From: Cladorhizidae sp. MBARI D1340-BT2
Taxonomy: Eukaryota; Porifera; Demospongiae; Poecilosclerida; Cladorhizidae
DNA length: 64,000 bases
Direction: 5' to 3'
Assembly (NCBI GenBank): GCA_028752905.1
Contig: JAQNBH010000011.1
Location: 17,577,909-17,641,908 of the forward strand
Shown here: piece by piece, positions 21,501 through 35,200 of the stretch
Layout: each line of letters begins with the position of its first letter
How positions within the stretch are numbered: position 1 is the first letter of the stretch
Notes under the pieces: model-generated
Seen by the model: the letters and a program-made list of their open reading frames with translations, nothing else
The model's database searches: none
What the model was told of the DNA's origin: nothing
Made by a program: the position numbers and the translations under genes

Positions 21501-24500
21501 TGTAGTCCAACAGTGAGGGTTGAACTTTGTAGGCATGCATGTAGTCCAACATTGAGAGTTGAACTTTGTAGACATGCATGTAGTCCAACAGTGAGAGTTG
21601 AACTTTGTAGACATGCATGTAGTCCAACAGTGAGAGTTGAACTTTGTAGACATGCATGTAGTCCAACAGTGAGAGTTGAACTTTGTAGGCATGCATGTAG
21701 TCCAACAGTGAGAGTTGAACTTTGTAGACATGCATGTAGTCCAACATTGAGAGTTGAACTTTGTAGACATGCATGTAGTCCAACAGTGAGAGTTGAACTT
21801 TGTAGACATGCATGTAGTCCAACAGTGAGAGTTGAACTTTGTAGACATGCATGTAGTCCAACAGTGAGAGTTGAACTTTGTAGGCATGCATGTAGTCCAA
21901 CAGTGAGAGTTGAACTTTGTAGACATGCATGTAGTCCACCAGTGAGATTTGAACTTTGTAGACATGCATGTAGTCCAACAGTGAGAGTTGAACTTTGTAG
22001 ACATGCATGTAGTCCAACAGTGAGAGTTGAACTTTGTCGACATGCATGTAGTCCAACAGTGAGAGTTGAACTTTGTAGACATGCATGTAGTCCAACAGTG
22101 AGAGTTGAACTTTGTAGACATGCATGTAGTCCAACAGTGAGAGTTGAACTTTGTAGACATGCATGTAGTCCAACAGTGAGAGTTGAACTTTGCAGGCATG
22201 CATGTAGTCCAACAGTGAGAGTTGAACTTTGTAGACATGCATGTAGTCCAACAGTGAGAGTTGAACTTTGTAGACATGCATGTAGTCCAACAGTGAGGGT
22301 TGAACTTTGTAGGCATGCATGTAGTCCAACAGTGAGAGTTGAACTTTGTATACATGCATGTAGTCCAACAGTGAGAGTTGAACTTTGTAGACATGCATGT
22401 AGTCCAACAGTGAGAGTTGAACTTTGTAGACATGCATGTAGTCCAACAGTGAGAGTTGAACTGTTTAGGCATACATGTAGTCCAACAGAGAGAGTTGAAC
22501 TTTGTAGACATGCATGTAGTCCAACAGTGAGAGTTGAACTTTGTAGACATGCATGTAGTCCAACAGTGAGAGTTGAACTTTGTAGACATGCATGTAGTCC
22601 AACAGTGAGAGTTGAACTTTGTAGACATGCATGTAGTCCAACAGTGAGAGTTGAACTTTGTAGACATGCATGTAGTCCAACAGTGAGAGTTGAACTTTGT
22701 AGGCATGCATGTAGTCCAACAGTGAGAGTTGAACTTTGTAGACATGCATGTAGTCCAACAGTGAGAGTTGAACTTTGTAGGCATGCATGGAGTCCTTCAG
22801 TGAGAGTTGAAGTTTGTAGGCATGCATGTAGTCCAACAGTGAGAGTTGAACTTTGTAGACATGCATGTAGTCCAACAGTGAGAGTTTAACTTTGTAGGCA
22901 TGCATGTAGTCCAACAGTGAGAGTTGAACTTTGTAGACATGCATGTAGTCCAACAGTGAGAGTTGAACTTTGTAGACATGCATGTAGTCCAACAGTGAGA
23001 GTTGAACTTTGTAGACATGCATGTAGTCCAACAGTGAGAGTTGAACTTTGTAGACATGCATGTAGTCCAACAGTGAGAGTTGAACTTTGTAGACATGCAT
23101 GTAGTCCAACAGTGAGAGTTGAACTTTGTAGGCAGGCATGTAGTCCAACAGTGAGAGTTGAACTTTGTAGACATGCATGTAGTCCAAAAGTGAGAGTTGA
23201 ACTTTGTAGACATACATGTAGTCCAACAGTGAGAGTTGAACTTTGTAGGCATGCATGTAGTCCAACAGTGAGAGTTGAACTTTGTAGACATGCATGTAGT
23301 CCACCAGTGAGAGTTGAACTTTGTAGGCATGCATGTAGTCCAACAGTGAGAGTTGAACTTTGTAGACATGCATGTAGTCCAACAGTGAGAGTTTAACTTT
23401 GTAGGCATGCATGTAGTCCAACAGTGAGAGTTGAACTTTGTAGACATGCATGTAGTCCAACAGTGAGAGTTTAACTTTGTAGACATGCATGTAGTCCAAT
23501 AGAGAGAGTTGAACTTTGTAGACATGCATGTAGTCCAACAGTGAGAGTTGAACTTTGTAGACATGCATGTAGTCCAACAGTGAGAGTTGAACTTTGTACA
23601 CATGCATGTATCCAACAGTGAGAGTTGAACTTTGTAGGCATGCATGTAGTCCAACAGTGAGAGTTGAACTATGTAGGCATGCATGTAGTCCACCGGTGAG
23701 AGTTGAACTTTGTAGGCATGCATGTAGTCCAACAGTGAGAGTTGAACTTTGTAGGCATGCATGTAGTCCAACAGTGAGAGTTGAACTTTGTAGACATGCA
23801 TGTAGTCCAACAGTGAGAGTTGAACTATGTAGGCATGCATGTAGTCCAACAGTGAGAGTTGAACTTTGTAGGCATGCATGTAGTCCAACAGTGAGAGTTG
23901 AACTTTGTAGGCATGCATGTAGTCCAACAGTGAGAGTTGAACTTTGTAGGCATGCATGTAGTCCAACAGTGAGAGTTGATCTATGTAGACATGCATGTAG
24001 TCCAACAGTGAGAGTTGAACTTTGTAGGCATGCTTGTAGTCCAACAGTGAGAGTTGAACTTTGTAGACATGCATGCAGTCCAACAGTGAGAGTTGAACTA
24101 TGTAGACATGCATGTAGTCCAACAGTGAGAGTTGAACTTTGTAGACATGCATGTAGTCCAACAGAACTTTGTAGACATGCATGTAGTCCAACAGTGAGAG
24201 TTGAACTTTGTAGGCATGCATGTGGTCCAACAGAACTTTGTAGACATGCATGTAGTCCACCAGTGAGAGTTGAACTTTGTAGACATGCATGTAGTCCAAC
24301 AGTGAGAGATGAACTTTGTAGACATGCATGTAGTCCAACAGTGAGAGTTGAACTTTGTAGACATGCATGTAGTCCAACAGTGAGAGTTGAACTTTGTAGG
24401 CAGGCATGTAGTCCAACAGTGAGAGTTGAACTTTGTAGACATGCATGTAGTCCAAAAGTGAGAGTTGAACTTTGTAGACATACATGTAGTCCAACAGTGA

Positions 24501-27500
24501 GAGTTGAACTTTGTAGGCATGCATGTAGTCCAACAGTGAGAGTTGAACTTTGTAGACATGCATGTAGTCCACCAGTGAGAGTTGAACTTTGTAGACATGC
24601 ATGTAGTCCAACAGTGAGAGTTGAACTTTGTAGGCATGCATTGTAGTCCAACAGTGAGAGTTGAACTTTGTAGACATGCATGTAGTCCAACAGTGAGAGT
24701 TAAACTTTGTAGGCATGCATGTAGTCCAACAGTGAGAGTTGAACTATGTAGACATGCATGTAGTCCAACAGTGAGAGTTGAACTTTGTAGGCATGCATGT
24801 AGTCCAACAGTGAGAGTTGAACTTTGTAGACATGCATGTAGTCCAACAGTGAGAGTTGAACTTTGTAGACATGCATGTAGTCCAACAGTGAGAGTTGAAC
24901 TTTTTAGGCATGCATGTAGTCCAACAGAGAGAGTTGAACTTTGTAGACATGCATGTAGTCCAACAGTGAGAGTTGAACTTTGTAGACATGCATGTAGTCC
25001 AACAGTGAGAGTTGAACTTTGTAGACATGCATGTAGTCCAACAGTGAGAGTTGAACTTTGTAGACATGCATGTAGTCCAACAGTGAGAGTTGAACTTTGT
25101 AGACATGCATGTAGTCCAACAGTGAGAGTTGAACTTTGTAGGCATGCATGTAGTCCAACAGTGAGAGTTGAACTTTGTAGACATGCATGTAGTCCAACAG
25201 TGAGAGTTGAACTTTGTAGACATGCATGTAGTCCAACAGTGAGAGTTGAACTTTGTAGGCATGCATGTAGTCCAACAGTGAGAGTTGAACTTTGTAGACA
25301 TGCATGTAGTCCAACAGTGAGAGTTTAACTTTGTAGGCATGCATGTAGTCCAACAGTGAGAGTTGAACTTTGTAGACATGCATGTAGTCCAACAGTGAGA
25401 GTTTAACTTTGTAGACATGCATGTAGTCCAATAGAGAGAGTTGAACTTTGTAGACATGCATGTAGTCCAACAGTGAGAGTTGAACTTTGTAGACATGCAT
25501 GTAGTCCAACAGTGAGAGTTGAACTTTGTACACATGCATGTATCCAACAGTGAGAGTTGAACTTTGTAGGCATGCATGTAGTCCAACAGTGAGAGTTGAA
25601 CTATGTAGGCATGCATGTAGTCCACCGGTGAGAGTTGAACTTTGTAGGCATGCATGTAGTCCAACAGTGAGAGTTGAACTTTGTAGGCATGCATGTAGTC
25701 CAACAGTGAGAGTTGAACTTTGTAGACATGCATGTAGTCCAACAGTGAGAGTTGAACTATGTAGGCATGCATGTAGTCCAACAGTGAGAGTTGAACTTTG
25801 TAGGCATGCATGTAGTCCAACAGTGAGAGTTGAACTTTGTAGGCATGCATGTAGTCCAACAGTGAGAGTTGAACTTTGTAGGCATGCATGTAGTCCAACA
25901 GTGAGAGTTGATCTATGTAGACATGCATGTAGTCCAACAGTGAGAGTTGAACTTTGTAGGCATGCTTGTAGTCCAACAGTGAGAGTTGAACTTTGTAGAC
26001 ATGCATGCAGTCCAACAGTGAGAGTTGAACTATGTAGACATGCATGTAGTCCAACAGTAAGAGTTGAACTTTGTAGACATGCATGTAGTCCAACAGAACT
26101 TTGTAGACATGCATGTAGTCCAACAGTGAGAGTTGAACTTTGTAGGCATGCATGTAGTCCAACAGAACTTTGTAGACATGCATGTAGTCCACCAGTGAGA
26201 GTTGAACTTTGTAGACATGCATGTAGTCCAACAGTGGGAGTTGAACTTTGTAGACATGCATGTAGTCCTACAGTGAGAGTTGAACTTTGTAGACATGCAT
26301 GTAGTCCAACAGTGAGGGTTGAACTATGTAGACATGCATGGAGTCCAACAGTGAGAGTTTAACTTTGTAGACATGCTGGAGTCCAACAGTGAGAGTTGAA
26401 CTTTGTAGGCATGCATGTAGTCCAACAGTGAGAGTTGAACTTTGTAGACATGCATGTAGTCCAACAGTGAGAGTTGAACTTTGTAGGCATGCATGTAGTC
26501 CAACAGTGAGAGTTGAACTTTGTAGACATGCATGTAGTCCAACAGTGAGGGTTGAACTTTGTAGGCATGCATGTAGTCCAACATTGAGAGTTGAACTTTG
26601 TAGACATGCATGTAGTCCAACAGTGAGAGTTGAACTTTGTAGACATGCATGTAGTCCAACAGTGAGAGTTGAACTTTGTAGACATGCATGTAGTCCAACA
26701 GTGAGAGTTGAACTTTGTAGGCATGCATGTAGTCCAACAGTGAGAGTTGAACTTTGTAGACATGCATGTAGTCCAACATTGAGAGTTGAACTTTGTAGAC
26801 ATGCATGTAGTCCAACAGTGAGAGTTGAACTTTGTAGACATGCATGTAGTCCAACAGTGAGAGTTGAACTTTGTAGACATGCATGTAGTCCAACAGTGAG
26901 AGTTGAACTTTGTAGGCATGCATGTAGTCCAACAGTGAGAGTTGAACTTTGTAGACATGCATGTAGTCCACCAGTGAGATTTGAACTTTGTAGACATGCA
27001 TGTAGTCCAACAGTGAGAGTTGAACTTTGTAGACATGCATGTAGTCCAACAGTGAGAGTTGAACTTTGTCGACATGCATGTAGTCCAACAGTGAGAGTTG
27101 AACTTTGTAGACATGCATGTAGTCCAACAGTGAGAGTTGAACTTTGTAGACATGCATGTAGTCCAACAGTGAGAGTTGAACTTTGTAGACATGCATGTAG
27201 TCCAACAGTGAGAGTTGAACTTTGTAGGCATGCATGTAGTCCAACAGTGAGAGTTGAACTTTGTAGACATGCATGTAGTCCAACAGTGAGAGTTGAACTT
27301 TGTAGACATGCATGTAGTCCAACAGTGAGGGTTGAACTTTGTAGGCATGCATGTAGTCCAACAGTGAGAGTTGAACTTTGTATACATGCATGTAGTCCAA
27401 CAGTGAGAGTTGAACTTTGTAGACATGCATGTAGTCCAACAGTGAGAGTTGAACTTTGTAGACATGCATGTAGTCCAACAGTGAGAGTTGAACTTTTTAG

Positions 27501-28400
27501 GCATGCATGTAGTCCAACAGAGAGAGTTGAACTTTGTAGACATGCATGTAGTCCAACAGTGAGAGTTGAACTTTGTAGACATGCATGTAGTCCAACAGTG
27601 AGAGTTGAACTTTGTAGACATGCATGTAGTCCAACAGTGAGAGTTGAACTTTGTAGACATGCATGTAGTCCAACAGTGAGAGTTGAACTTTGTAGACATG
27701 CATGTAGTCCAACAGTGAGAGTTGAACTTTGTAGGCATGCATGTAGTCCAACAGTGAGAGTTGAACTTTGTAGACATGCATGTAGTCCAACAGTGAGAGT
27801 TGAACTTTGTAGGCATGCATGGAGTCCTTCAGTGAGAGTTGAAGTTTGTAGGCATGCATGTAGTCCAACAGTGAGAGTTGAACTTTGTAGACATGCATGT
27901 AGTCCAACAGTGAGAGTTTAACTTTGTAGGCATGCATGTAGTCCAACAGTGAGAGTTGAACTTTGTAGACATGCATGTAGTCCAACAGTGAGAGTTGAAC
28001 TTTGTAGACATGCATGTAGTCCAACAGTGAGAGTTGAACTTTGTAGACATGCATGTAGTCCAACAGTGAGAGTTGAACTTTGTAGACATGCATGTAGTCC
28101 AACAGTGAGAGTTGAACTTTGTAGACATGCATGTAGTCCAACAGTGAGAGTTGAACTTTGTAGGCAGGCATGTAGTCCAACAGTGAGAGTTGAACTTTGT
28201 AGACATGCATGTAGTCCAAAAGTGAGAGTTGAACTTTGTAGACATACATGTAGTCCAACAGTGAGAGTTGAACTTTGTAGGCATGCATGTAGTCCAACAG
28301 TGAGAGTTGAACTTTGTAGACATGCATGTAGTCCACCAGTGAGAGTTGAACTTTGTAGACATGCATGTAGTCCAACAGTGAGAGTTGAACTTTGTAGGCA
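18563..28400. repeat. 5,033-bp higher-order repeat, two copies
   Basis: Marker variants in the first copy recur 5,033 bp later: GTACACATG 18563/23596 and 20495/25528, and the one-base-longer unit 19601/24634. The GGAGTCCTTCAG unit recurs at 22789/27821 (5,032 bp). The first copy ends in an altered junction near 23308. Confidence 0.85.
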
Positions 28401-29291
28401 TGCATTGTAGTCCAACAGTGAGAGTTGAACTTTGTAGACATGCATGTAGTCCAACAGTGAGAGTTAAACTTTGTAGGCATGCATGTAGTCCAAGAGTGAG
28501 AGTTGAACTATGTAGACATGCATGTAGTCCAACAGTGAGAGTTGAACTTTGTAGGCATGCATGTAGTCCAACAGTGAGAGTTGAACTTTGTAGACATGCA
28601 TGTAGTCCAACAGTGAGAGTTGAACTTTGTAGACATGCATGTAGTCCAACAGTGAGAGTTGAACTTTTTAGGCATGCATGTAGTCCAACAGAGAGAGTTG
28701 AACTTTGTAGACATGCATGTAGTCCAACAGTGAGAGTTGAACTTTGTAGACATGCATGTAGTCCAACAGTGAGAGTTGAACTTTGTAGACATGCATGTAG
28801 TCCAACAGTGAGAGTTGAACTTTGTAGACATGCATGTAGTCCAACAGTGAGAGTTGAACTTTGTAGACATGCATGTAGTCCAACAGTGAGAGTTGAACTT
28901 TGTAGGCATGCATGTAGTCCAACAGTGAGAGTTGAACTTTGTAGACATGCATGTAGTCCAACAGTGAGAGTTGAACTTTGTAGACATGCATGTAGTCCAA
29001 CAGTGAGAGTTGAACTTTGTAGGCATGCATGTAGTCCAACAGTGAGAGTTGAACTTTGTAGACATGCATGTAGTCCAACAGTGAGAGTTTAACTTTGTAG
29101 GCATGCATGTAGTCCAACAGTGAGAGTTGAACTTTGTAGACATGCATGTAGTCCAACAGTGAGAGTTTAACTTTGTAGACATGCATGTAGTCCAATAGAG
29201 AGAGTTGAACTTTGTAGACATGCATGTAGTCCAACAGTGAGAGTTGAACTTTGTAGACATGCATGTAGTCCAACAGTGAGAGTTGAACTTT

Positions 29292-32200
29292 GTACACATG
29301 CATGTATCCAACAGTGAGAGTTGAACTTTGTAGGCATGCATGTAGTCCAACAGTGAGAGTTGAACTATGTAGGCATGCATGTAGTCCACCGGTGAGAGTT
29401 GAACTTTGTAGGCATGCATGTAGTCCAACAGTGAGAGTTGAACTTTGTAGGCATGCATGTAGTCCAACAGTGAGAGTTGAACTTTGTAGACATGCATGTA
29501 GTCCAACAGTGAGAGTTGAACTATGTAGGCATGCATGTAGTCCAACAGTGAGAGTTGAACTTTGTAGGCATGCATGTAGTCCAACAGTGAGAGTTGAACT
29601 TTGTAGGCATGCATGTAGTCCAACAGTGAGAGTTGAACTTTGTAGGCATGCATGTAGTCCAACAGTGAGAGTTGATCTATGTAGACATGCATGTAGTCCA
29701 ACAGTGAGAGTTGAACTTTGTAGGCATGCTTGTAGTCCAACAGTGAGATTTGAACTTTGTAGACATGCATGCAGTCCAACAGTGAGAGTTGAACTATGTA
29801 GACATGCATGTAGTCCAACAGTGAGAGTTGAACTTTGTAGACATGCATGTAGTCCAACAGAACTTTGTAGACATGCATGTAGTCCAACAGTGAGAGTTGA
29901 ACTTTGTAGGCATGCATGTAGTCCAACAGTGAGAGTTGATCTATGTAGACATGCATGTAGTCCAACAGTGAGAGTTGAACTTTGTAGGCATGCTTGTAGT
30001 CCAACAGTGAGATTTGAACTTTGTAGACATGCATGCAGTCCAACAGTGAGAGTTGAACTATGTAGACATGCATGTAGTCCAACAGTGAGAGTTGAACTTT
30101 GTAGACATGCATGTAGTCCAACAGAACTTTGTAGACATGCATGTAGTCCAACAGTGAGAGTTGAACTTTGTAGGCATGCATGTAGTCCAACAGAACTTTG
30201 TAGACATGCATGTAGTCCACCAGTGAGAGTTGAACTTTGTAGACATGCATGTAGTCCAACAGTGAGAGTTGAACTTTGTAGACATGCATGTAGTCCAACA
30301 GTGAGAGTTGAACTTTGTAGACATGCATGTAGTCCAACAGTGAGGGTTGAACTATGTAGACATGCATGGAGTCCAACAGTGAGAGTTGAACTTTGTAGAC
30401 ATGCATGTAGTCCAACAGTGAGAGTTGAACTTTGTAGGCATGCATGTAGTCCAACAGTGAGAGTTGAACTTTGTAGACATGCATGTAGTCCAACAGTGAG
30501 AGTTGAACTTTGTAGGCATGCATGTAGTCCAACAGTGAGAGTTGAACTTTGTAGACATGCATGTAGTCCAACATTGAGGGTTGAACTTTGTAGGCATGCA
30601 TGTAGTCCAACATTGAGAGTTGAACTTTGTAGACATGCATGTAGTGCAACAGTGAGAGTTGAACTTTGTAGACATGCATGTAGTCCAACAGTGAGAGTTG
30701 AACTTTGTAGACATGCATGTAGTCCAACAGTGAGAGTTGAACTTTGTAGGCATGCATGTAGTCCAACAGTGAGAGTTGAACTTTGTAGACATGCATGTAG
30801 TCCACCAGTGAGAGTTGAACTTTGTAGACATGCATGTAGTCCAACAGTGAGAGTTGAACTTTGTAGACATGCATGTAGTCCAACAGTGAGAGTTGAACTT
30901 TGTCGACATGCATGTAGTCCAACAGTGAGAGTTGAACTTTGTAGACATGCATGTAGTCCAACAGTGAGAGTTGAACTTTGTAGACATGCATGTAGTCCAA
31001 CAGTGAGAGTTGAACTTTGTAGACATGCATGTAGTCCAACAGTGAGAGTTGAACTTTGTAGGCATGCATGTAGTCCAACAGTGAGAGTTGAACTTTGTAG
31101 ACATGCATGTAGTCCAACAGTGAGAGTTGAACTTTGTAGACATGCATGTAGTCCAACAGTGAGGGTTGAACTTTGTAGGCATGCATGTAGTCCAACTGTG
31201 AGAGTTGAACTTTGTATACATGCATGTAGTCCAACAGTGAGAGTTGAACTTTGTAGGCATGCATGTATTCCAACAGTGAGAGTTGAACTTTGTAGGCATG
31301 CATGTAGTCCAATAGTGAGAGTTGAACTTTGTAGGCATGCATGTAGTCCAACAGTGAGAGTTGAACTTTGTAGACATGCATTTGTCCAACAGTGAGAGTT
31401 GAACTTTGTAGGCATGCATGTAGTCCAACAGTGAGAGTTGAACTTTGTAGGCATGCATGTAGTCCAACAGTGAGAGTTGAACTTTGTAGACATACATGTA
31501 CAGTCCAACAGTGAGAGTTGAACTTTGTAGACATGCATGTAGTCCAACAGTGAGAGTTGAACTTTGTAGACATGCATGTAGTCCAACAGTGAGAGTTGAA
31601 CTTTGTAGACATGCATGTAGTCCAACAGTGAGAGTTGATCTTTGTAGGCATGCATGTAGTCCAACAGTGAGAGTTGAACTTTGTAGACATGCATGTAGTC
31701 CAACAGTGAGAGTTGAACTTTGTAGACATGCATGTAGTCCAACAGTGAGAGTTGAACTTTGTAGGCACGCATGGAGTCCAACAGTGAGAACTGAACTTTG
31801 TAGGCATGCATGTAGTCCAACAGGGAGAGTTGAACTTTGTAGACATGCATGTAGTCCAACAGTGAGAGTTGAACTTTGTAGGCATGCATGTAGTCCAACA
31901 GTGAGAGTTGAACTTTGTAGGCATGCATGTAGTCCAACAGTGAGAGTTGAACTTTGTAGACATGCATGTACAGTCCAACAGTGAGAGTTGAACTTTGTAG
32001 ACATGCATGTAGTCCAACAGTGAGAGTTGAACTTTGTAGACATGCATGTAGTCCAACACTGAGAGTTGAACTTTGTAGACATGCATGTAGTCCAACAGTG
32101 AGAGTTGAACTTTGTAGGCATGCATGTAGTCCAACAGTGAGAGATGAACTTTGTAGACATGCATGTAGTCCAACAGTGAGAGTTGAACTTTGTAGACATG

Positions 32201-35200
32201 CATGTAGTCCAACAGTGAGAGTTGAACTTTGTAGACATGCATGTAGTCCAACAGTGAGAGTTGAACTTTGTAGACATGCATGTAGTCCAACAGTGAGAGT
32301 TGAACTATGTAGACATGCATGTAGACCAACAGTGAGAGTTGAACTTTGTAGGCATGCATGTAGTCCAACAGTGAGAGTTGAACTTTGTAGACATGCATGT
32401 AGTCCAATAGTGAGAGTTGAACTATGTAGACATGCATGTAGTCCAACAGTGAGAGTTGAACTTTGTAGACATGCATGTAGTCCAACAGAACTTTGTAGAC
32501 ATGCATGTAGTCCAACAGTGAGAGTTGAACTTTGTAGACATGCATGTAGTCCAACAGAACTTTGTAGACATGCATGTAGTCCAACAGTGAGAGTTGAACT
32601 TTGTAGACATGCATGTAGTCCAACAGTGAGAGTTGAACTTTGTAGACATGCATGTAGTCCAACAGTGAGAGTTGAACTTTGTAGACATGCATGTAGTCCA
32701 ACAGTGAGGGTTGAACTATGTAGACATGCATGGAGTCCAACAGTGAGAGTTGAACTTTGTAGGCATGCATGTAGTCCAACAGTGAGGGTTGAACTTTGTA
32801 GACATGCATGTAGTCCAACAGTGAGAGTTGAACTTTGTAGACATGCATGTAGTCTAACAGTGAGAGTTGAACTTTGTAGACATGCATGTAGTCCAACAGT
32901 GAGAGTTGAACTTTGTAGGCATGCATGTAGTCCAACAGTGAGAGTTGAACTTTGTAGGCATGCATGTAGTCCAAGAGTGAGAGTTGAACTTTGTAGACAT
33001 GCATGTAGTCCAACAGTGAGAGTTGAACTTTGTAGGCATGCATGTAGTCCAACAGTGAGAGTTGAACTTTGTAGGCATGCATGTAGTCCAACAGTGAGTT
33101 GAACTTTGTAGGCATGCATGTAGTCCAACAGTGAGAGTTGAACTTTGTAGACATGCATGTAGTCCAACAGTGAGAGTTGAACTTTGTAGGCATGCATGTA
33201 GTCCAACAGTGAGAGTTGAACTTTGTAGACATGCATGTAGTCCAACAGTGAGGGTTGAACTTTGTAGACATGCATGTAGTCCAACAGTGAGAGTTGAACT
33301 TTGTAGGCATGCATGTAGTCCAACAGTGAGAGTTGAACTTTGTAGACATGCATGTAGTCCAACAGTGAGAGTTTAACTTTGTAGACATGCATGTAGTCCA
33401 ATAGAGAGAGTTGAACTTTGTAGACATGCATGTAGTCCAACAGTGAGAGTTGAACTTTGTAGACATGCATGTAGTCCAACAGTGAGAGTTGAACTTTGTA
33501 CACATGCATGTATCCAACAGTGAGAGTTGAACTTTGTAGGCATGCATGTAGTCCAACAGTGAGAGTTGAACTATGTAGGCATGCATGTAGTCCACCGGTG
33601 AGAGTTGAACTTTGTAGGCATGCATGTAGTCCAACAGTGAGAGTTGAACTTTGTAGGCATGCATGTAGTCCAACAGTGAGAGTTGAACTTTGTAGACATG
33701 CATGTAGTCCAACAGTGAGAGTTGAACTATGTAGGCATGCATGTAGTCCAACAGTGAGAGTTGAACTTTGTAGGCATGCATGTAGTCCAACAGTGAGAGT
33801 TGAACTTTGTAGGCATGCATGTAGTCCAACAGTGAGAGTTGAACTTTGTAGGCATGCATGTAGTCCAACAGTGAGAGTTGATCTATGTAGACATGCATGT
33901 AGTCCAACAGTGAGAGTTGAACTTTGTAGGCATGCTTGTAGTCCAACAGTGAGATTTGAACTTTGTAGACATGCATGCAGTCCAACAGTGAGAGTTGAAC
34001 TATGTAGACATGCATGTAGTCCAACAGTGAGAGTTGAACTTTGTAGACATGCATGTAGTCCAACAGAACTTTGTAGACATGCATGTAGTCCAACAGTGAG
34101 AGTTGAACTTTGTAGGCATGCATGTAGTCCAACAGTGAGAGTTGATCTATGTAGACATGCATGTAGTCCAACAGTGAGAGTTGAACTTTGTAGGCATGCT
34201 TGTAGTCCAACAGTGAGATTTGAACTTTGTAGACATGCATGCAGTCCAACAGTGAGAGTTGAACTATGTAGACATGCATGTAGTCCAACAGTGAGAGTTG
34301 AACTTTGTAGACATGCATGTAGTCCAACAGAACTTTGTAGACATGCATGTAGTCCAACAGTGAGAGTTGAACTTTGTAGGCATGCATGTAGTCCAACAGA
34401 ACTTTGTAGACATGCATGTAGTCCACCAGTGAGAGTTGAACTTTGTAGACATGCATGTAGTCCAACAGTGAGAGTTGAACTTTGTAGACATGCATGTAGT
34501 CCAACAGTGAGAGTTGAACTTTGTAGACATGCATGTAGTCCAACAGTGAGGGTTGAACTATGTAGACATGCATGGAGTCCAACAGTGAGAGTTGAACTTT
34601 GTAGACATGCATGTAGTCCAACAGTGAGAGTTGAACTTTGTAGGCATGCATGTAGTCCAACAGTGAGAGTTGAACTTTGTAGACATGCATGTAGTCCAAC
34701 AGTGAGAGTTGAACTTTGTAGGCATGCATGTAGTCCAACAGTGAGAGTTGAACTTTGTAGACATGCATGTAGCCCAACAGTGAGGGTTGAACTTTGTAGG
34801 CATGCATGTAGTCCAACATTGAGAGTTGAACTTTGTAGACATGCATGTAGTGCAACAGTGAGAGTTGAACTTTGTAGACATGCATGTAGTCCAACAGTGA
34901 GAGTTGAACTTTGTAGACATGCATGTAGTCCAACAGTGAGAGTTGAACTTTGTAGACATGCATGTAGTCCACCAGTGAGAGTTGAACTTTGTAGACATGC
35001 ATGTAGTCCAACAGTGAGAGTTGAACTTTGTAGACATGCATGTAGTCCAACAGTGAGAGTTGAACTTTGTCGACATGCATGTAGTCCAACAGTGAGAGTT
35101 GAACTTTGTAGACATGCATGTAGTCCAACAGTGAGAGTTGAACTTTGTAGACATGCATGTAGTCCAACAGTGAGAGTTGAACTTTGTAGACATGCATGTA

